Source of the DNA: Streptosporangiales bacterium
GTDB lineage: Bacteria > Actinomycetota > Actinomycetes > Streptosporangiales > Streptosporangiaceae
NCBI GenBank assembly: GCA_009784565.1
Contig: WRBL01000014.1
Coordinates: 1-42,137, forward strand
Length of the DNA stretch: 42,137 bases
Direction: 5' to 3'
The notes under the pieces are model-generated. The model was not told where the DNA came from. It saw nothing but the letters and a program-made list of their open reading frames with translations, and did no database searches. Of the stretch, positions 7,632 through 13,982 are shown piece by piece (the stretch's first letter is position 1; each line of letters opens with the position of its first letter). A program made the position numbers and the translations under genes.

Positions 7632-9314
7632 ATGGCAACTGAAACTGGCTCCGCCGGAGCCCCCGTCACCAGGCCGGCGGACGCCGGCCTCAAACGGGAA
7701 CTTGGGCTCATCGGCGCCGCGTGGACGTCGGAGACATCCATCATCGGCTCGGGCTGGCTGTTCGCCTCGCTGGGCGCGGCCACCCTCGTCGGCGGTGCCG
7801 CCATCCTCGACTGGGTCATCGCGGGTGTCGTCGTCATCGTGCTCGCGCTCTGCCACGCGGAACTCGGCGCGATGTACCCGGTCTCCGGCGGGACCGCCCG
7901 GTTCCCGCACTTCGCCTTCGGAAGCCTCGCCGGCGTCGGGTTCGGCTTCTTCGCCTACCTGCAGGCGGTCACGATCGCGCCGGTCGAGTGCTTCGCGGTC
8001 ATGAACTACACCTCCCACTGGTGGCCGGCCATCTACGACTCCAATACCGGCAACGTGACCGGCATCGGGTTCGTGATGACCATCGTGCTCATGATGATCT
8101 TCGTCGGGGTGAACTTCCTCGCCATGCGGCTGTTCGCCCGGGTGAACAACGTCGTCACCTGGTGGAAGATCGCGATCCCCGTCGTCACCATCATCATCCT
8201 GCTGTTCAAGTTCCACAGCGGCAACTTCGCGCCGCACGGCGAGAGCTTCATGCCCGGCGGGATCCACAACCTGTTCGAGGCGCTGCCGGCGGCGGGCATC
8301 ATCTTCGCCTACTCCGGCTTCGAGCAGGCCGACCAGCTCGCGGGCGAGATCAAGAACCCGGGCCGGAACCTCCCGCTGGCGATCATCATCGCGGTCGTCA
8401 TGGGCACCATCATCTACACCCTGCTGCAGCTCGTGATGATCGGCGCCATGCCCAGCAACCTGCTGAGCCACGGCTGGCTGAACTTCAGCAACGCGGACAT
8501 CACGGCCGGGCCGTTCGCCGGACTGGCCGGCGCGGTCGGGCTCGGCGGGCTGGCGTTCGTCCTGCGGCTCGACGCGGTCGTCTCCCCGTCGGGCACCGGC
8601 ATGATCTACACCACCGGCACCTCGCGGATCAGCTACGGCCTGGCCCGGAACCGCTACATCCCGCAGGTCTTCGGCAAGGTCGACAAGAACGGCATCCCGT
8701 GGGTCGGCCTGGTCGGCGCCTTCCTGGCCGGCCTGGTGTTCCTGCTGCCGTTCCCGAGCTGGCACTCGCTGGTCAGCCTGATCACCGGCGCCAGCGTCCT
8801 GATGTACGCCGGCGCGCCGCTGTCCCTCGGCGCGTTCCGCGGCCAGGTGCCCGACGCGAACCGGCCGTACCGGCTGCCGGCCGCCCAGGTGCTCGCGCCG
8901 CTCGCGTTCATCATCGCCAACCTGCTCATCTACTGGTCGGGCTTCGAGGTGATCTGGAAGCTCGGCATCGTGCTGGTCATCGGGTACGCGATCATCGGCA
9001 TCTGCATGGCGTTCGACAAGAACCGGCCGCCGCTGGACGTCAAGTCGGCCAGCTGGCTGCCGGTGTGGCTGATCGGCCTCGGCATCATCTCGTGGCTGGG
9101 CCAGTTCAGCGGCGCGGCGAGCGACGACACCCACCCGCTGCCGCCGACGAACACCGGAACCATCCCGTTCTGGTGGGACATCGTGGCCGTCGCCGTGTGG
9201 AGCCTGATCATCTTCCTCTGGGCCATGCGCACCAAGCTGCCCCGGGAGGAGATGCTGGCGCTGGTGGACCGGCAGGCCCACGAGAACGAGCCGGAGGCCC
9301 CGGCCGCGGCGTAA
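7632..9314 (+). CDS. APC superfamily amino acid permease
   Basis: Integral membrane transporter of 560 residues with about 12-14 predicted hydrophobic segments, importing or exchanging amino acids or amines. The first segment follows RELGLIGAAWTSETSIIGSGWLF, the usual APC entry motif with the broken TM1 (IIGSGWLF). Later features are FAYSGFEQADQLAGEIKNPGRNLP in the TM6-loop region and SGTGMIYTTGTSRISYGLARNRYIPQ near TM8, both hallmarks of the family. The C-terminus is soluble and Glu/Ala-rich (ENEPEAPAAA). The ORF track begins 31 codons upstream, but that leader is not transporter-like, so I use ATG 7632, behind a purine-rich GAGGAAACGAGAAGAG stretch. Monocistronic, ending at a strong hairpin. 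Substrate not assignable. Confidence 0.92.
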   Translation: MATETGSAGAPVTRPADAGLKRELGLIGAAWTSETSIIGSGWLFASLGAATLVGGAAILDWVIAGVVVIVLALCHAELGAMYPVSGGTARFPHFAFGSLAGVGFGFFAYLQAVTIAPVECFAVMNYTSHWWPAIYDSNTGNVTGIGFVMTIVLMMIFVGVNFLAMRLFARVNNVVTWWKIAIPVVTIIILLFKFHSGNFAPHGESFMPGGIHNLFEALPAAGIIFAYSGFEQADQLAGEIKNPGRNLPLAIIIAVVMGTIIYTLLQLVMIGAMPSNLLSHGWLNFSNADITAGPFAGLAGAVGLGGLAFVLRLDAVVSPSGTGMIYTTGTSRISYGLARNRYIPQVFGKVDKNGIPWVGLVGAFLAGLVFLLPFPSWHSLVSLITGASVLMYAGAPLSLGAFRGQVPDANRPYRLPAAQVLAPLAFIIANLLIYWSGFEVIWKLGIVLVIGYAIIGICMAFDKNRPPLDVKSASWLPVWLIGLGIISWLGQFSGAASDDTHPLPPTNTGTIPFWWDIVAVAVWSLIIFLWAMRTKLPREEMLALVDRQAHENEPEAPAAA

Positions 9315-9331
9315 CCGCTCCGACTCACGGC

Positions 9332-9368
9332 ACGCGCCCCCGCTCCTGGTCCAGGAGCGGGGGCGCGT
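9332..9368. terminator. Perfect 18-bp hairpin terminator after the permease
   Basis: Arms ACGCGCCCCCGCTCCTGG and its exact complement around a single central T, followed by TTT. One of the strongest dyads in the window. It lies between the permease stop and the apparent sodX end, so it probably terminates both converging transcripts. Confidence 0.92.
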
Positions 9369-9388
9369 TTGCTGTAAGCGAAGGCCCG

Positions 9389-9764
9389 TTAGGAAAAACG
9401 CTTTCGGGCTGGGGTGGTAGCGGGCCAGGACCACGCCGGTGATCTTGTCCGGGGAGACCGGCCCGAAGGACCGGCTGTCCCGCGCACCGGGGGCGCCGGC
9501 GAAGTCCGAGCGCAGCCACCAGCCGGTGCCGTCCCAGCGCGCGATCCGCTTGACCAGCACCAGCCCCGGGCGCTCCGGGTCCTCGGCCAGCACGATCCAT
9601 CCCGGGCGGACCCGGCGGGTACGGAACGCGATAATCCAGTCACCGTGACGGAGCGCCGGGACCATGGAGGGTCCCTGAACCGACACGCGCAGTAGCGGCA
9701 ACTTCAAGAGGGGTACCGGATCACGTTTGACTCCCGGCAGGCGGAGTAGTGTCTTCAAGTGCAA
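9389..9764 (-). CDS. sodX: Nickel-SOD maturation protease (S26 signal-peptidase-like), anomalous 3' end
   Basis: Signal-peptidase-related serine protease expected to remove the propeptide of Ni-SOD so that the mature N-terminal His-Cys can bind nickel. Motifs: VQGPSMVPALRHGDWII carries the nucleophile Ser (GPSM), and LVLVKRIARWDGTGWWLRSDF with the Lys gives the Ser/Lys dyad, followed by FGPVSPDKITGVVLARYHP. It is divergent from sodN, supporting the role. The start is uncertain: TTG 9764 is the longest, GTG 9686 the shortest plausible. The frame that encodes the protease has no stop for another 1.8 kb and runs antisense through the terminator and the whole permease. In the next frame a TAA at 9389 falls exactly where the family should end. 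I give 9389 as the likely end, implying a one-base indel near the AAA at 9400-9404 or an assembly error. Confidence 0.6.
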
Positions 9765-9796
9765 CCCTATTGATCTGGCACGGAGAAAGGGAATCG

Positions 9797-10204
9797 ATGA
9801 GGCTGCTTACAACGCTGCTCGCGCCGAAGTCCATCGCGCACGCCCACTGCGACCTGCCGTGCGGTGTCTACGACCCCGCGCAGGCCCGCATCGAGGCGGA
9901 GTCCGTCAAGGCCATCGCGGAGAAGTACGCGTCCAACGCCGACCCGGAGTTCCGGGCCCGCGCGCTGGTCATCAAGGAGCAGCGCTCCGAGCTCGTGAAG
10001 CACCACCTGTGGGTGCTGTGGACCGACTACTTCAAGCCCCCGCACTTCGAGAAGTACCCGCAGCTCCACCAGCTCTTCAACGAGGCCACGAAGCTCGCGG
10101 GCGCCACCGGCACCAAGGGCTCCGTGGACGTCGCCAAGGCGGACGAGCTTCTGGCGAAGATCGAGGAGATCTCGAAGATCTTCTGGGAGACCAAGAAGGC
10201 CTAG
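9797..10204 (+). CDS. sodN: Nickel-containing superoxide dismutase precursor
   Basis: Disproportionates superoxide in the cytoplasm using a nickel centre. The 135-residue precursor starts with a propeptide (MRLLTTLLAPKSIAHA, 16 residues) followed by the nickel hook HCDLPCGVYDPAQARIEAES. Removal of the propeptide exposes His1, whose amino group and side chain, with Cys2 and Cys6, bind nickel. The rest is the four-helix bundle typical of NiSOD (VKHHLWVLWTDYFKP, EISKIFWETKKA). I use ATG 9797 (GGAGAAAGGG upstream); the ORF track's 16-residue extension is not homologous. The neighbour sodX encodes the expected protease. In Streptomyces, sodN is regulated by nickel through Nur and its 3' UTR yields a small RNA; two hairpins follow the gene here too. 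Confidence 0.97.
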   Translation: MRLLTTLLAPKSIAHAHCDLPCGVYDPAQARIEAESVKAIAEKYASNADPEFRARALVIKEQRSELVKHHLWVLWTDYFKPPHFEKYPQLHQLFNEATKLAGATGTKGSVDVAKADELLAKIEEISKIFWETKKA

Positions 10205-10217
10205 CGGCGACCCCGAT

Positions 10218-10248
10218 GTGACTGATCGCGAAAATCGCGCTCGGTCAC
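10218..10248 (+). other. Stem-loop in the sodN 3' UTR
   Basis: Arms GTGACTGATCGCG and CGCGCTCGGTCAC around a 5-nt AAAAT loop; 12 of 13 positions pair, including one G-U. It begins 13 nt after the sodN stop. It could protect or define the 3' end of the mRNA, or be part of a 3'-UTR-derived small RNA as known for S. coelicolor sodN. Confidence 0.6.
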
Positions 10249-10274
10249 TGGGGAGCATGTGGTTACTGAATACT

Positions 10275-10321
10275 CGGCGTGGCGGTGTTGTTTCCTTCAG
10301 CGGAACGGCGCCGCCACGCCG
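10275..10321 (+). terminator. Probable sodN terminator hairpin
   Basis: Perfect 11-bp arms CGGCGTGGCGG and CCGCCACGCCG enclose 25 nt and are followed by CTTTC. Second hairpin after sodN; the large loop and short T-tract make the terminator call moderate. Confidence 0.55.
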
Positions 10322-10431
10322 CTTTCATAGGGGACATAAGCCTCCCACCTGCGCGTTCCCGGTTACCGAACGCTCACAGACGGGGGACCCTGGTAGTAGC
10401 AATCGACAGCTGACGGTAAGTTGCTTTCAGT

Positions 10432-10475
10432 GGCCGGCACCCGTTGCCGGCCCCCTGTGGCCGGCCCTCGGCCAC
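10432..10475 (+). other. Two tandem hairpins in the leader of the anti-sigma/sigma operon
   Basis: GGCCGGC-N7-GCCGGCC (10432-10452) is followed at once by GTGGCCG-N5-CGGCCAC (10457-10475). The second ends about 20 nt before the start codon, next to the ribosome binding site. They could be an attenuator, a translational control element or the end of an upstream transcript. With the dyad GCGTTC-N9-GAACGC at 10353-10373, they fill most of the 292-bp gap after sodN. No promoter could be fixed in this gap. Confidence 0.5.
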
Positions 10476-10496
10476 ACGAGAAAGCGACGGAGTGAC

Positions 10497-10949
10497 GTGA
10501 CCGAAGACACAGCCGCAGCCACGGCCGTGCCCGACGAGTCCGCGGGCTCGGTGGCGGAGCGCGAGACCGCCGACTACGTACATGTGCGCATGCCCGCCGA
10601 AGGCGCCTACCTGTCCGTGTTGCGAACCGCGACCGCAGGCCTGGCGGCCCGGCTTGATTTCACCCTCGACGAGATCGAGGACCTGCGCATCGCCATCGAC
10701 GAAGCCTGCGCCATGCTGCTCGCCCAGGCCATCCCCGGTACCGACCTGGAATGTGCCTTCGAGCTAGGCGCCGACGAGGTGACGATTACCGTGTCCGTGG
10801 TCGCCGCCCAGGCCCGTGTCCCCGCCCGGGACACGTTTGCCTGGACCGTGCTGGCCGCCCTGGCCGGGGATGTTGACTCCCGGCTCGGGCCAGACGACCG
10901 GGTCGCCATCGTGATGATCAAGCGCCGCGAAGCATCGGGGTCCGGGTGA
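10497..10949 (+). CDS. RsbW-like anti-sigma factor (GHKL fold)
   Basis: Predicted anti-sigma factor of 150 residues controlling the sigma factor encoded by the overlapping next gene. The region from YVHVRMPAEGAYLSVLR carries the GHKL-type start, and DEIEDLRIAIDEACAMLL is the N-box helix. The downstream glycine-rich ATP-lid motifs of RsbW kinases (DxGxG, GLGL) are not visible; the equivalent stretch reads RVPARDTFAWTVLAALAGD, so nucleotide binding or kinase activity may be lost. It ends with DDRVAIVMIKRR. I use GTG 10497 with GGAG just upstream rather than the long ORF-track start. The stop overlaps the sigma gene start by 4 bp. Streptomyces has an equivalent pair, PrsH/UshX and SigH, at a comparable locus; orthology is inferred from order. 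Confidence 0.8.
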   Translation: MTEDTAAATAVPDESAGSVAERETADYVHVRMPAEGAYLSVLRTATAGLAARLDFTLDEIEDLRIAIDEACAMLLAQAIPGTDLECAFELGADEVTITVSVVAAQARVPARDTFAWTVLAALAGDVDSRLGPDDRVAIVMIKRREASGSG

Positions 10950-11944
10950 ACAGCGAATACGAGGTCCAGGTGACCGTGCCGGACGATGTCGAGTCCGTCG
11001 GGCCCGAACCGGCGGGCAGCGATGCCGAGGCTCTGGAGACCGAGTCCGTCGAGCCGGACGGCCCGGAGTCCCTTGAGGGCCCGGAGTCCATCGAGGACCT
11101 GGCCGTCGATGACGACGCCCCGGAAGCCGAGGGCGACGGCGAGGCCAGCCCCTCCGGCTCCCGGGCGCCGCGCGGCGATCACTCGACGCCGGACCGGACC
11201 CAGGCCCGCGAACTGTTCGAGCGCCTCGCGGCGCTGCCGCCCGACTCGCCCGAGCGGACCCAGATCCGGTCCACGCTGGTCGAGCTGCACCTGCCGCTCG
11301 TGGAGTACCTGGCCCGGCGGTTCCGCAACCGGGGAGAATGGCTGGACGATCTCACGCAGGTCGCCACCATCGGCCTGATCAAGTCCATCGACCGGTTCGA
11401 CCTGGAGCGCGGCGTGGAGTTCTCCACCTACGCCACGCCGACGATCGTGGGCGAGATCAAGCGCCACTTCCGGGACAAGGGCTGGGCCGTCCGGGTTCCG
11501 CGACGGCTGCAGGAGCTGAAGCTCTCCCTGACCAAGGCGATCGGCGATCTCGCTCAGCGCGAGGGCCGGGCGCCCACGGTGTCGGAACTGGCCCAGCACC
11601 TGCAGATGTCGGAGGAAGAGGTCCTGGAGGGCCTGGAGTCCGCGAACGCGTACTCCACCGTCTCCCTGGACGCACCGGACTCCGGCGACGAGGACGCCCC
11701 GGCGGTCGCCGACTCGCTCGGCATGATCGACGACGCCCTGGAGGGCGTGGAGTACCGGGAATCTCTCAAGCCGCTGCTGGAACGGCTCCCGCCGCGGGAG
11801 AAGAAGATCCTGCTGCTCCGGTTCTTCGGCAACATGACGCAGTCGCAGATCGCGGCTGAGCTCGGCATCTCGCAGATGCACGTGTCCCGGCTGCTCGCCC
11901 GGACACTGGCCCAGCTCCGCGAGGGGCTTACTACCGACGACTGA
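10946..11944 (+). CDS. Alternative RNA polymerase sigma factor, SigB/SigF/SigH group, with acidic N-terminal extension
   Basis: Group 3 stress/development sigma factor of 332 residues. Region 2 includes VEYLARRFRNRGEWLDDLTQ, VATIGLIKSIDRFDLERG and VEFSTYATPTIVGEIKRHFRDKGW; region 3 includes VPRRLQELKLSL; region 4 ends MTQSQIAAELGISQMHVSRLLA. Before this comes an extension of about 80 residues, very rich in Glu, Asp and Pro, with the repeat GPESLEGPESIE. The start is GTG 10946, overlapping the anti-sigma stop. S. coelicolor SigH also has long and short forms, so the extension may be processed or bypassed here. Such sigmas read promoters like GNNT-N14-16-GGGTAY; a match occurs before the CBS gene at 31.7 kb. 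Expected to be held inactive by the upstream anti-sigma. Confidence 0.93.
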   Translation: MNSEYEVQVTVPDDVESVGPEPAGSDAEALETESVEPDGPESLEGPESIEDLAVDDDAPEAEGDGEASPSGSRAPRGDHSTPDRTQARELFERLAALPPDSPERTQIRSTLVELHLPLVEYLARRFRNRGEWLDDLTQVATIGLIKSIDRFDLERGVEFSTYATPTIVGEIKRHFRDKGWAVRVPRRLQELKLSLTKAIGDLAQREGRAPTVSELAQHLQMSEEEVLEGLESANAYSTVSLDAPDSGDEDAPAVADSLGMIDDALEGVEYRESLKPLLERLPPREKKILLLRFFGNMTQSQIAAELGISQMHVSRLLARTLAQLREGLTTDD

Positions 11945-11950
11945 GCCGGG

Positions 11951-11974
11951 CCGGCCGGACTAGCGCCCGGCCGG
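11951..11974. terminator. Hairpin between convergent sigma and membrane-protein genes
   Basis: CCGGCCGG-N8-CCGGCCGG, extendable by G-U pairs, starting 6 bp after the sigma stop; the loop contains the stop codon of the minus-strand gene. Likely bidirectional. Confidence 0.6.
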
Positions 11975-12421
11975 TTTCCCGGACTTGCCCGCGGGCTTCG
12001 CGGGCTTCTCAGCGTCCCCGGGCGCCGGGTCGAGGTTCCGGGCCAGCGCCTTGAGGCTGGCCGGGGCCAGGAAGCCGGCGAGTCCGGCCAGGGCCAGGGC
12101 CAGGGCGAGCGCGCCCCACGGGTACTGATGCGCCCGCAGAAGGACGTAGCCCACCACGCCCACGAGCACCTGGACCATCACCGCGGGCGTCCGCGTCCAC
12201 GGCCGCAGGCCAAGCGCGCCCCGGGCCAGCAGTACCAGGGCCGCGATCACGATCACCTGGATACCGATCAGCGCGGCGGCGTTCGAGGCCGTGCGGCTGC
12301 TGGCCGTCATGAGATCGATCACGTTGTAGACCGTGTACGCGGTCAGCGCCAGAGCCTCGACGGCCAGGGCCGCGGCTCCGGCTACCAGCAGAGGCGGGCG
12401 TCCCTTTATGCCCATACCCAC
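11960..12421 (-). CDS. Small four-helix integral membrane protein, function unknown
   Basis: Unrecognised 153-residue protein. Four hydrophobic segments can be seen: LLVAGAAALAVEALALTAYTV, NAAALIGIQVIVIAALVLLA, AVMVQVLVGVVGYVLL and ALALALALAGLAGFLAP. A basic, Lys/Pro/Gly-rich cytoplasmic tail follows (EKPAKPAGKSGKPAGR). The start is GTG 12421, preceded at 10 nt by GGAAGG; ATG at 12415 is possible. It runs convergent with the sigma gene and divergent from the lipid-kinase-like gene, with 38 bp between starts, so the two promoters must overlap. A small membrane protein occurs between sigH and whiB1 orthologues in Streptomyces, as I recall. Confidence 0.75.
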   Translation of the reverse strand: MGMGIKGRPPLLVAGAAALAVEALALTAYTVYNVIDLMTASSRTASNAAALIGIQVIVIAALVLLARGALGLRPWTRTPAVMVQVLVGVVGYVLLRAHQYPWGALALALALAGLAGFLAPASLKALARNLDPAPGDAEKPAKPAGKSGKPAGR

Positions 12422-12459
12422 AGTTTCGCATCCTTCCGCAGCGCATTACCCTGTGGCTC

Positions 12460-13395
12460 GTGCGCGCGCTGCTCATCATCAACCCTCGCGCGACCTCGAT
12501 ATCGGGGCGCGTAGTCGGCCGGGTGGCCCAGGAACTCGGATCCAGTCTCGAGCTGGACACCACTCAGACACGTTATCGCGGTCACGCTCGCGAACTGGCC
12601 GCGACCGCCGGCGGCTACGATCTCCTGGTGCCCCTCGGCGGCGACGGGACGGTCAACGAGGTCGTGAACGGCCTGATGGAACGGAAGGAATCCAGGCCCG
12701 CGCTGGCGCCTGTCCCCGGCGGCGGCGCCAACGTATTCGCGCGGACTCTCGGGCTGCCCGCGGACCCGGTCGGCGCGGCGCGGCAGATCTCGGCCGCGGT
12801 CCGGGCGGGACTGACCCGCACCATCGGCCTGGGCCTGGCCATGTCCGGCACCGGGGACCGGCACTTCATGTTCAGCGCGGGCCTCGGCGTCGACGCCGAG
12901 GTGGTCGCCGACATGGAACGGATACGGGCCAGCGGCCAGAAGGAGAGCGCACCGCTGTTCGTCTGGACCGGGCTCCGCCGCTACTACACCGGGACCGACC
13001 GCCGGAATCCGGCGCTCACGCTGGAACCGGACGGCTATCCGACGGAGGCCGGGCTGTTCATGGGCATCGTGACCAACAGCGCCCCGTGGACCTATCTCGG
13101 GGACCGCCCGGTCCGGTCCGCGCCCCGCAGCGACCTGCGGTCCGGGCTTGACGTGTTCGCCCTCCGCCATCTGCGCACGCTCAGCACGCTGATGGCCCTC
13201 GGGCAGATGATGCGCACCGACCCGCAGCCGGTTTCCGGAAAAGACCTGGTGACCGCGGTAGGCCTGCCGGGACTGGTATTCCAGGCGAGCCGTCCGGTGG
13301 CTTTCCATATCGACGGCGAATACCTGGGAGAGACCGAGAAGGTTGCTTTCCGGCACCTCCCCGCTGCAATGCGTGTTATTGCGTTACCGATGTGA
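12460..13395 (+). CDS. Diacylglycerol kinase-family (DAGK_cat) lipid kinase-like protein
   Basis: Predicted ATP-dependent kinase acting on a lipid or sphingoid-like alcohol at the membrane, 311 residues. The N-terminus LLIINPRATSI is the family's first strand. The nucleotide-binding loop VPLGGDGTVNEVVNGLM is at about residues 60-77, followed by LAPVPGGGANVFARTLGLP. The second, beta-rich domain includes RHFMFSAGLGVDAEVVADME and ends VAFHIDGEYLGETEKVAF, as in DgkB/YegS proteins. The start is GTG 12460; the next in-frame ATG is far inside the fold. No signal peptide. It stands alone, with whiB1 ~325 bp downstream behind its own control region. The exact substrate (diacylglycerol or other) is not decidable. 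Confidence 0.9.
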   Translation: MRALLIINPRATSISGRVVGRVAQELGSSLELDTTQTRYRGHARELAATAGGYDLLVPLGGDGTVNEVVNGLMERKESRPALAPVPGGGANVFARTLGLPADPVGAARQISAAVRAGLTRTIGLGLAMSGTGDRHFMFSAGLGVDAEVVADMERIRASGQKESAPLFVWTGLRRYYTGTDRRNPALTLEPDGYPTEAGLFMGIVTNSAPWTYLGDRPVRSAPRSDLRSGLDVFALRHLRTLSTLMALGQMMRTDPQPVSGKDLVTAVGLPGLVFQASRPVAFHIDGEYLGETEKVAFRHLPAAMRVIALPM

Positions 13396-13719
13396 TTGAG
13401 ATGACATCCGTGCATGAACAAATGTTTCCCCGTCCCCTTGCGCAGGTCGCCGGGCTGTTGAGAGGCTAGTTGCGGTGCCGGGGGAGAGTGTGCCCGGGCG
13501 TGAAAATGCGCTCGACGGCCGCGGGTACGTCGCTCAACTGAGCGCGTCAGGGACCGCCTGGTTAATCCGGACGCGACCAGATCGGCGCCAAACAAGATTG
13601 GGAACAAAAAGGTACTTCCCGACATATGGCATAGCTCGTGAAATACTTCACAAGCTATCGAGTGGCGCTCGCGACGGACCGCCGTCGGTCGGCCGCGACG
13701 CCGAGAAGGAGTGGACATC
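13396..13719. other. 324-bp control region before whiB1
   Basis: No gene. It contains the strong dyad listed separately (13631-13658), an inverted repeat GGGAA-N11-TTCCC (13600-13620), and at its left edge TGTGATTGAGATGACA (13391-13406), a CRP-like sequence with one core mismatch. A TTGGGA box at 13598 with ACATAT 18 bp downstream is a possible but unproven promoter. Confidence 0.5.
13631..13658. promoter_or_regulatory. CRP-like site inside a 28-bp dyad upstream of whiB1
   Basis: The core CGTGAAATACTTCACA (13637-13652) fits TGTGA-N6-TCACA at nine of ten positions. Symmetry continues outward: ATAGCTCGTGAA and TTCACAAGCTAT are complementary at 11 of 12 positions around ATAC. It lies 61 bp before the whiB1 ATG. 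In M. tuberculosis, whiB1 is a direct target of the CRP homologue Rv3676, which supports the call. Confidence 0.7.
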
Positions 13720-13974
13720 ATGGACTGGCGCCACGTTGCTGCCTGTCGTGAGGTGGACCCTGAGCTGTTCTTCCCCATCGGGAACAGCGGGCCGGCGCTC
13801 CTCCAGATCGAAGAGGCCAAGCAGGTATGCCGGCGCTGCCCGGTGACCGAGGACTGCCTGCGCTGGGCCATCGACTCTGGCCAGGACGCCGGTGTCTGGG
13901 GCGGAATGAGCGAAGACGAGCGCCGGCTGCTCAAGCGCCGCACCCTGCGCCTGCGAGCCCGCGCCCACGCGTAA
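13720..13974 (+). CDS. whiB1: WhiB1-type iron-sulfur transcription factor (WblE in Streptomyces)
   Basis: Small [4Fe-4S] regulator of 84 residues. Cysteines at positions 9, 37, 40 and 46 (AAC, VCRRC, EDC) match the cluster ligands of M. tuberculosis WhiB1. They are followed by the turn GVWGGMSEDERR and a basic tail RRTLRLRARAHA used for DNA contact. In Mycobacterium WhiB1 is essential, its cluster reacts with nitric oxide, and it binds region 4 of the principal sigma factor. The start is ATG 13720 after GAAGGAG; the ORF-track GTG three codons earlier lies against the Shine-Dalgarno and is unlikely. It is convergent with pdtaS, 8 bp apart, the same pairing as in Mycobacterium (Rv3219/Rv3220c). 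Confidence 0.96.
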   Translation: MDWRHVAACREVDPELFFPIGNSGPALLQIEEAKQVCRRCPVTEDCLRWAIDSGQDAGVWGGMSEDERRLLKRRTLRLRARAHA

Positions 13975-13982
13975 CCACGACA

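Noticed and set aside
7318-7638. 106-aa minus-strand ORF in the permease leader
   Set aside because: No homology signs or ribosome site; it overlaps the permease start and mixes rare residues, as expected of non-coding AT-richer DNA.
7623-9386. Minus-strand continuation of the 713-aa ORF as a real protein
   Set aside because: Beyond the protease homology it is antisense to the conserved permease, crosses a perfect terminator, and has the Arg/Asp/Gly-rich composition typical of shadow frames in GC-rich DNA.
9727-9752. TTGACT ... TAGTGT as the sodN promoter
   Set aside because: The spacer is only 14 bases, too short for a standard vegetative promoter.
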